Shown here piece by piece: positions 60,064 through 64,000 of a stretch of 64,000 bases of DNA (position 1 is its first letter; each line of letters begins with the position of its first letter). The DNA is taken from NCBI GenBank assembly GCA_964388445.1, contig CAYMAI010000001.1, positions 310,001 to 374,000 on the forward strand, written 5' to 3'. The notes beneath the pieces were generated by a model. That model saw nothing but the letters and a program-made list of their open reading frames with translations. It did no database searches and was not told where the DNA came from. The position numbers were made by a program, and so were the translations under genes. Source of the stretch: CAYMAI01 sp964388445 (GTDB lineage: Bacteria; 4484-113; JAGGVC01).

Positions 60064-60432
60064 CGCGCATCATCGCCGCTTTCGAGCGAATCCTTAATAG
60101 ACCTTCTCTACCAAAACTCTCTCCGTCCACATTCCCGCTCCGAACTTCCGGAATCCGATTTCCAAATTCGCAAACCCGCTTGTTTCCCAATTCGCAATCC
60201 AGTTTGGCGTTTTCCACGCTCCGGGTTTAAACAACGCTCCCGGTTTAATAAGAAACACAATCTCCCGCTTCGCTTTGCATCTTGAATACACCTCAGAGTG
60301 CGCCACCGCATCCTTGGCGCACAACGGGATTTTACCCCGATTTGCAGGTTTTAAACCGGCATCAGGCTCGCGTAAATAATCACAATCCCAAGCCGCGGGA
60401 AAGCGGAGAAGCTTTTGTATAAATTTGTATAA
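60064..60432. repeat. ~370 bp direct repeat, copy B
   Basis: Counterpart of 51329-51697, located upstream of the S8 protease. The whole 59997-60518 stretch holds the protease ribosome site, a 60-nt unique leader (60003-60063), this repeat and about 85 nt of unassigned sequence before serS. TTATAC and TTTATACA elements near 60416-60432 on the minus strand may be the module promoter. No other gene is convincing here. Confidence 0.92.
60094..60324 (-). CDS. 76-codon frame inside repeat copy B
   Basis: Same frame as in repeat copy A, starting MCAKDAVAHSEVYSRCKAKR and ending TERVLVEKVY; it differs by one Phe-to-Leu change and one silent change. Also open further upstream. Coding status doubtful. 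Confidence 0.2.
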   Translation of the reverse strand: MCAKDAVAHSEVYSRCKAKREIVFLIKPGALFKPGAWKTPNWIANWETSGFANLEIGFRKFGAGMWTERVLVEKVY

Positions 60433-60518
60433 CCGGTCCGCGAATCGAAGTCGATTAACAAGGTTGCACAAATCGAATCGGCAGATAACTATTTCGCAGC
60501 CATGCAAAAAGCCTGTCG

Positions 60519-61817
60519 TTACAGCCTGTCGGCTTCGGTTAAATCGGGCTTTCCGCCAAGGTAATTGCGAAGCGCGTCCGGCACGTCAACGCCGCCGTCC
60601 GGGCGCTGATAGTTTTCGAGAATCGCAGCGTACAGCCGCGGCAGCGCAAGCCCGCTTGCGTTCAGCGTATGCGCGAAAAACGGCTTGCCGGTGTTAGGGT
60701 CGCGATAGCGGATGTTCGCACGCCGCGCCTGATAGTCCTCGTAGTTGCTCGAACTCGACACTTCCTGCCAGCTGCCGTCGCTCGGCAGCCACACTTCGAG
60801 GTCGTAAGTTTTCGCGCTGCCGAAAGTCATATCGCCCGTCGGCAAAAGCGTGCGCCTGAACGGCAAATTCAGTTTTTTGAGAATCGCTTCGGCTTCGGCA
60901 GTCAGCCCTTCGTGACGCTCGTAGCTTGCGACCGGCGTCGTGAAGTTGACTAGCTCTACCTTGTCGAATTGATGGACGCGAATAAGCCCGCGCACAGCCT
61001 TGCCATGGCTGCCCGCCTCGCGCCTGAAGCACGCGGTATACGCGCAAAATTTAATCGGCGTTTCGAGATTGTCGAGAATGGTGTCGCGATAGTAATTCGT
61101 GACCGGCACTTCGGCGGTGGGGATAAGATACATTTTCCCGTCTTCGAGTCCGTACATATCTTCCGCGAATTTCGGAAGCTGGCCCGTCCCTACCATCGAA
61201 TCGGCAAGCACGATGTATGGCGCGCTTAGCTGCACGTATCTGTGCTCCGTCTGATGAACGTCGAGCATGAATTGGATAATCGCCTGTTGAAGCCGTGCGC
61301 CCCAGCCGCGGAAGAAATAATAGCCGTGGCCGCTTACCCTGGCGCCGGCTTCGAAATCGATAAGCCCAAGGCGGCCCGAAATGTCGAGGTGGTCTTTGGG
61401 CTCGAAATCGAACGTACGCTTTTCGCCCCACTCAGAAACGATTTTTTTGTCGTCTTCGTTCAAGCCGTAGGGCACGGATGGGTGCGGAATGTTCGGGAAT
61501 TCCAGCAAGAGCCGCTCTGTACGGTCGCGAAGTTCGGTAAGCTCGTCTTCCATCGCCTTGATGTGAAGCGAAAGCGTTTTCATCGCGTCGATGCGGGGGA
61601 CGGCTTCCTGCCTTTTGCCGGCTTTCTGCAGCTCGCCGATTTCCTTCGATTCCTTGTTTCGCTGTTCCTGTAACTCGTTAAGCGTTTGCTGCGTTCGGCG
61701 CGCTTCCTCGTCAATGGCGAGAAACTTGTCAACGAGTTTCGGAAAATCGTGTCCGCGCTTCGACAGCGCGTCCTTCGCCTCCGCCGGGTGCTCCCGAATG
61801 AACTTGCGGTCAAGCAT
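60519..61817 (-). CDS. serS: Seryl-tRNA synthetase
   Basis: Class II synthetase charging tRNA-Ser. N-terminal coiled-coil arm (LAIDEEARRTQQTLNELQEQRNKESKEI, in parts). Motif 2: CFRREAGSHGKAVRGLIRVH with HQFDKVE. Motif 3: ASGLALPRLYAAILENYQ. The Ser-binding T-A-E is in LIPTAEVPVTNYY. The length of 432 aa is normal. The start overlaps the lipoyl-protein gene by 8 nt, so serS is the last gene of a three-gene operon with an unrelated metabolic pair. Confidence 0.97.
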   Translation of the reverse strand: MLDRKFIREHPAEAKDALSKRGHDFPKLVDKFLAIDEEARRTQQTLNELQEQRNKESKEIGELQKAGKRQEAVPRIDAMKTLSLHIKAMEDELTELRDRTERLLLEFPNIPHPSVPYGLNEDDKKIVSEWGEKRTFDFEPKDHLDISGRLGLIDFEAGARVSGHGYYFFRGWGARLQQAIIQFMLDVHQTEHRYVQLSAPYIVLADSMVGTGQLPKFAEDMYGLEDGKMYLIPTAEVPVTNYYRDTILDNLETPIKFCAYTACFRREAGSHGKAVRGLIRVHQFDKVELVNFTTPVASYERHEGLTAEAEAILKKLNLPFRRTLLPTGDMTFGSAKTYDLEVWLPSDGSWQEVSSSSNYEDYQARRANIRYRDPNTGKPFFAHTLNASGLALPRLYAAILENYQRPDGGVDVPDALRNYLGGKPDLTEADRL

Positions 61818-62052
61818 TCAAATACCCCAGCAGGCCGCCTTCCGCCACCTTGCCTTCCGGCACGAGTATTTCGGCCAGCGTGCCCTCGGCTTCCGCTTCG
61901 CATACTACGGTCGCCTTGTCGGTTTCGACTTCGAAAAGTTCGTCGCCCATTTTGACCAAATCGCCGACGTTTTTCAGCCAGCCGCTAAGTTCGATTTCCT
62001 GGCTCGCCATCCCGATTTCCGGCATGCGTATTTCGATTTTCGCGGTGTTCAT
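61810..62052 (-). CDS. Stand-alone lipoyl/biotinyl-domain protein
   Basis: An 80-residue single biotinyl/lipoyl domain: IRMPEIGMASQEIELSGWLK, VGDLVKMGDELFEVETDKAT with the modifiable Lys46 in ETDKA, then GTLAEILVPEGKVAEGGLLGYL. The ETDKA context is that of lipoylated E2 domains (biotin carriers have MKM/AMKM). There is no catalytic E2 part, so it must serve as a free carrier. It overlaps serS by 8 nt and the cobalamin-binding gene by 4 nt. Confidence 0.88.
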   Translation of the reverse strand: MNTAKIEIRMPEIGMASQEIELSGWLKNVGDLVKMGDELFEVETDKATVVCEAEAEGTLAEILVPEGKVAEGGLLGYLNA

Positions 62053-62483
62053 TTTGCGCTCCCGGCAACCTGCGATTCGTGGCTTTCCGCGGCGTACTTA
62101 CGTACGCTTTGGGCGATGCTTTCAAGTTTGGTTCCCGGTCCCATCACTTCCTTCACGCCCGCCGCGACGAGAGCGGCCGCGTCTTCGCCGGGAATGATTC
62201 CGCCCGCGAGAACGGCGATATGCCCCGCTCCGCGGTCCCGCAGCTTTTGCACGATGGCCGGCACCAGCGTCAAATGCGCGCCGGAAAGTATGGACAGACA
62301 AAGAACAGCGGCGTCTTCTTCGATACAGGCGCGGACAATTTGGTCCGGCGTTTGATGAAGCCCGGTGTAAATCACTTCCATACCGGCATCCCGCAGCGCG
62401 CGGGCGACGACTTTCGCGCCGCGATCGTGGCCGTCCAAGCCGGGTTTCGCAACCACCACTCTGATTGTTCGCACAATTTCCAT
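62049..62483 (-). CDS. Cobalamin-binding protein (methylmalonyl-CoA mutase C-terminal type)
   Basis: A 144-residue B12-binding Rossmann protein. The base-off histidine motif D-x-H-x-x-G is at residues 17-22 in PGLDGHDRGAKVVARAL, followed by the usual SxL (LSILSGAHL) and GG (VLAGGIIPGEDAAALVAAGV) motifs. It is the small subunit or C-terminal part of a methylmalonyl-CoA mutase-like enzyme; the catalytic large subunit is not in the window. First gene of the operon; ATG with GGTGA 4 nt upstream. Confidence 0.9.
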   Translation of the reverse strand: MEIVRTIRVVVAKPGLDGHDRGAKVVARALRDAGMEVIYTGLHQTPDQIVRACIEEDAAVLCLSILSGAHLTLVPAIVQKLRDRGAGHIAVLAGGIIPGEDAAALVAAGVKEVMGPGTKLESIAQSVRKYAAESHESQVAGSAK

Positions 62484-62527
62484 TTTCTCACCGCAAGGCG
62501 CGCATCCGCGCCGCCTCGCAACCGCGA

Positions 62528-62535
62528 ATTTTACA
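62528..62535 (-). promoter_or_regulatory. -10 box upstream of the B12-lipoyl-serS operon
   Basis: Minus-strand TGTAAAAT ends about 44 nt before the ATG of the cobalamin-binding gene, allowing a short leader that keeps the ribosome site. Confidence 0.45.
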
Positions 62536-62727
62536 CCAGCAAGGGCGCTTCGGCAAAATAGAGCTTAGAGGCGGATAAAACTAAAATTTTCCAAAAGTCG
62601 CGGTTTTGGGTTTGCTTTAAAAATTCAGCCAGTTCAAAAAGCCTTCTCCAGTCGAGCCTGCATCTTGAATAAAACCTATAGGCAAACCGCGGGAAATGTC
62701 CTAACCCGCGTGGACAGGCGCCGAAAC

Positions 62728-62907
62728 TCATTCGGTTTCCGTGGATTCGGGATCGTCTTCGAGCAATGCAATGACAAGTTTGCGAATTCGTTCCATTAAG
62801 GTTGCCATGTCGGGAGCTTGGGTTCTGCAACTTCTATCGGACGGAACGCTTGCTATGATGCAGTCCTCGTCCCGTTCGACGATTCCTTGAAGTCCTTTGG
62901 TGAGCAC
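62728..62907 (-). CDS. Orphan HicB-like small protein
   Basis: A 59-codon frame from a GTG at 62907 reads LTKGLQGIVERDEDCIIAS, VPSDRSCRTQAPDMATLMERI, RKLVIALLEDDPESTETE. The strand-strand-helix pattern, E-x-x-x-x-x-I-A-S-V-P and a C-terminal amphipathic helix ending LLEDD, matches the partial RNase H fold of HicB antitoxins (normally YVASVPxLPGC...TxEEAxxNIxEAI). No HicA toxin is adjacent on either side, and the ribosome site is weak. Could be a solitary antitoxin or a remnant. The rest of 62536-62727 holds nothing I can name. Confidence 0.45.
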   Translation of the reverse strand: MLTKGLQGIVERDEDCIIASVPSDRSCRTQAPDMATLMERIRKLVIALLEDDPESTETE

Positions 62908-62953
62908 GTAAAAAATATGAAGGCGGCTGTCTTTTTTGCATGCTCGATTGCTC

Positions 62954-62962
62954 TGCTATACT
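62954..62962 (+). promoter_or_regulatory. Extended -10 promoter of punA
   Basis: TGCTATACT (TG-N-TATACT) ends 40 nt before the ATG of punA; GCGGAG at 62992-62997 provides the ribosome site. Confidence 0.5.
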
Positions 62963-63002
62963 CGTAATTTCGCCGCGAGGCGCGGATTTGCGGAGCGTGT
63001 AA

Positions 63003-63836
63003 ATGGTCATAACTCAACGGCAGATTGAAGAAAGCGTACGCGAAAGCGTTGACTTCATCCGCAAGACGACGGACTTGAAACCGGACGTAGCGGTCGTTCT
63101 CGGCACGGGCACTGGCGATTTTACGAGCTTCATCAGGCGCCCGGCCGTGATTCCTTTCGCGGAAATTCCGCATTTCGGGCGCACGACCGTGGAAGGGCAT
63201 CCCGGCAATCTGGTGTGCGGAAAATTCGAAGATAAATCGGTCGCGGTTTGCGCGGGCAGGTTTCACTATTACGAAGGCTATTCGATGCACGAGGTTGCCT
63301 ATCCCGTGCGCGTTCTAAAGGCGCTCGGAGCGGGAACCGTAATGCTCATTAACGCGGCGGGCGGCATCAAGCGCGATATGCAGACCGGCGATTTGATGAT
63401 TCTCGCGGACTACATCAACGTAATGGGAGATTCCCCTCTCAGGGGGATTTTAACCGAGCCGCCGAGCGCGAAATTCACGCCGATGAATCGCCCGTTCGAC
63501 GAGGAACTGACCGACATAGCGTTTCGCAGCGCGGTAAGGCGCGGTTTTCGCGTGCATCGCGGAACGTACGTTGCGGTTCATGGGCCGAGTTACGAAACGG
63601 ACGCCGAACTTCAGTTTTTCCACGTGATCGGCGGCGACGCGGTCGGAATGAGCACGGTGCCCGAAGTAATAATCGCGCGCCACCTTGGCATGCGATGTCT
63701 GGCGATAAGCGTCATAACGAACCTCACGTTCGGAGCGGACAGCGTGCACGTAAGTCACAAGCAGGTTCTCGAAACCGCGCGCGGCTCGCTATCGGCGCTT
63801 CGTGAAGTGTTCAAAGATATTTTGGAAGCGATTTAG
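63003..63836 (+). CDS. punA: Purine nucleoside phosphorylase (trimeric PNP type)
   Basis: Phosphorolyses inosine/guanosine to base and ribose-1-phosphate for purine salvage. Motifs: VAVVLGTGTGDF, VEGHPGNLVCGKF, CAGRFHYYEGYS, LINAAGGIKRDMQTGDLMIL, VAVHGPSYETDAEL (with the base-binding Glu) and VGMSTVPEVIIARHLGM. Length 277 aa as in low-molecular-mass trimeric PNPs. Monocistronic from its own promoter. Confidence 0.95.
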   Translation: MVITQRQIEESVRESVDFIRKTTDLKPDVAVVLGTGTGDFTSFIRRPAVIPFAEIPHFGRTTVEGHPGNLVCGKFEDKSVAVCAGRFHYYEGYSMHEVAYPVRVLKALGAGTVMLINAAGGIKRDMQTGDLMILADYINVMGDSPLRGILTEPPSAKFTPMNRPFDEELTDIAFRSAVRRGFRVHRGTYVAVHGPSYETDAELQFFHVIGGDAVGMSTVPEVIIARHLGMRCLAISVITNLTFGADSVHVSHKQVLETARGSLSALREVFKDILEAI

Positions 63837-63844
63837 CGCAAACG

Positions 63845-64000
63845 TCAAACTAAAGCCTCGGCACTGCCGCCCCGGATTCTGCGCCTTACTTTGTCCCACG
63901 AATCCGTGATGAGAAAGCTTTCCCGCGCGTTTTCGACCATCCGCTCGAAAAGCGGAAACGGCACCGCGAAACTCAATACGCCTGCGGGAACGTACGGCCT
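63845..64000 (-). CDS. C-terminal part of a DUF169-like protein
   Basis: A minus-strand frame runs off the right edge and stops with TGA at 63845-63847 (51 codons). It reads PAGVLSFAVPFPLFERMVEN, ARESFLITDSWDKVRRRIRG. The F-x-V/I-P-x-x-L-x-E-R-M-x-x-N pattern followed by a DSW helix recalls the C-terminus of DUF169 proteins, a family of unknown function. Convergent with punA. Confidence 0.5.
   Translation of the reverse strand, partial: RPYVPAGVLSFAVPFPLFERMVENARESFLITDSWDKVRRRIRGGSAEALV

Noticed and set aside
62531..62830. 99-codon minus-strand frame upstream of the B12-binding gene
   Set aside because: It overlaps the more convincing HicB-like frame and the B12 operon promoter; composition is rich in Arg/Phe/Trp and no domain is seen.
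1..64000. CRISPR array, prophage or integrative element
   Set aside because: No regularly spaced repeats, integrase, phage structural genes or att-like duplications at tRNA-Gln were found.

Overview
The window is a gene-dense, moderately GC-rich bacterial chromosome segment. Genes are close-packed, often with 1-22 nt overlaps, and start codons are a mix of ATG, GTG and TTG. Lipoproteins with lipoboxes, an ECF sigma/anti-sigma pair, a lipid II flippase of the Amj type, dockerin-, cohesin- and PKD-bearing surface lipoproteins and a complete protoporphyrin-route heme operon point to a free-living bacterium. The many unfamiliar secreted and membrane proteins suggest a poorly sampled lineage; I cannot name a phylum from sequence alone. 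No phage, conjugative element, CRISPR array or rRNA operon is visible. At least seven genes lack a Shine-Dalgarno site and instead have a -10 hexamer ending exactly 6 nt before the start codon, which suggests that leaderless transcription is routine here.

Layout. 1-2.5 kb: end of a polysaccharide-type gene, a GT4 glycosyltransferase and a membrane NTF2-like protein. 2.6-7.7 kb: type III restriction-modification genes mod-res followed by a remnant of another R-M gene. 7.8-10.6 kb: VOC protein, DinB-like protein, large unknown exported protein. 10.98 kb: tRNA-Gln. 11.1-22.7 kb: an 11-gene minus-strand operon hemE-hemN-hemH-hemY-hemA-hemC-hemD-hemL-histidine kinase-receiver-hemB, which covers every enzyme from glutamyl-tRNA to heme and carries a two-component pair inside it. 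22.9-31.8 kb: a dockerin/PKD lipoprotein, an SDR protein, xseAB, a YfhO-like membrane protein. 31.9-32.5 kb: RHH antitoxin and MazF toxin. 32.6-37.6 kb: ion transporter, cohesin-like lipoprotein, K+ channel with a separate cyclic-nucleotide-binding protein, and a degenerate RAYT transposase. 37.7-42 kb: purC-purS, a 5'-nucleotidase-like protein that has lost its metal ligands and carries a BsuPI domain, and amj. 43.4-50.6 kb: rqcH, ECF sigma and anti-sigma, and an rsmA-rsmI operon continuing into a membrane/beta-propeller group. 51.8-56.7 kb: DUF6232-like and DUF5693 membrane proteins and a TrkA/KtrA-type protein. 60.5-64 kb: a cobalamin-binding protein, a stand-alone lipoyl protein and serS in one operon, an orphan HicB-like frame, purine nucleoside phosphorylase and a DUF169 fragment.

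The most interesting part is 50.6-51.7 kb together with 56.8-60.4 kb: two copies of one module. The complete copy is a ~370 bp upstream repeat, a membrane-anchored S8 subtilisin-like protease with a 12-nt poly-G tract in its signal-peptide codons (a likely phase switch), two paralogous small lipoproteins and a hairpin. The other copy keeps the upstream repeat, a third lipoprotein paralogue and the hairpin, but only the last 14 codons of the protease. The arrangement suggests a switchable secreted protease with a family of dedicated partner lipoproteins.
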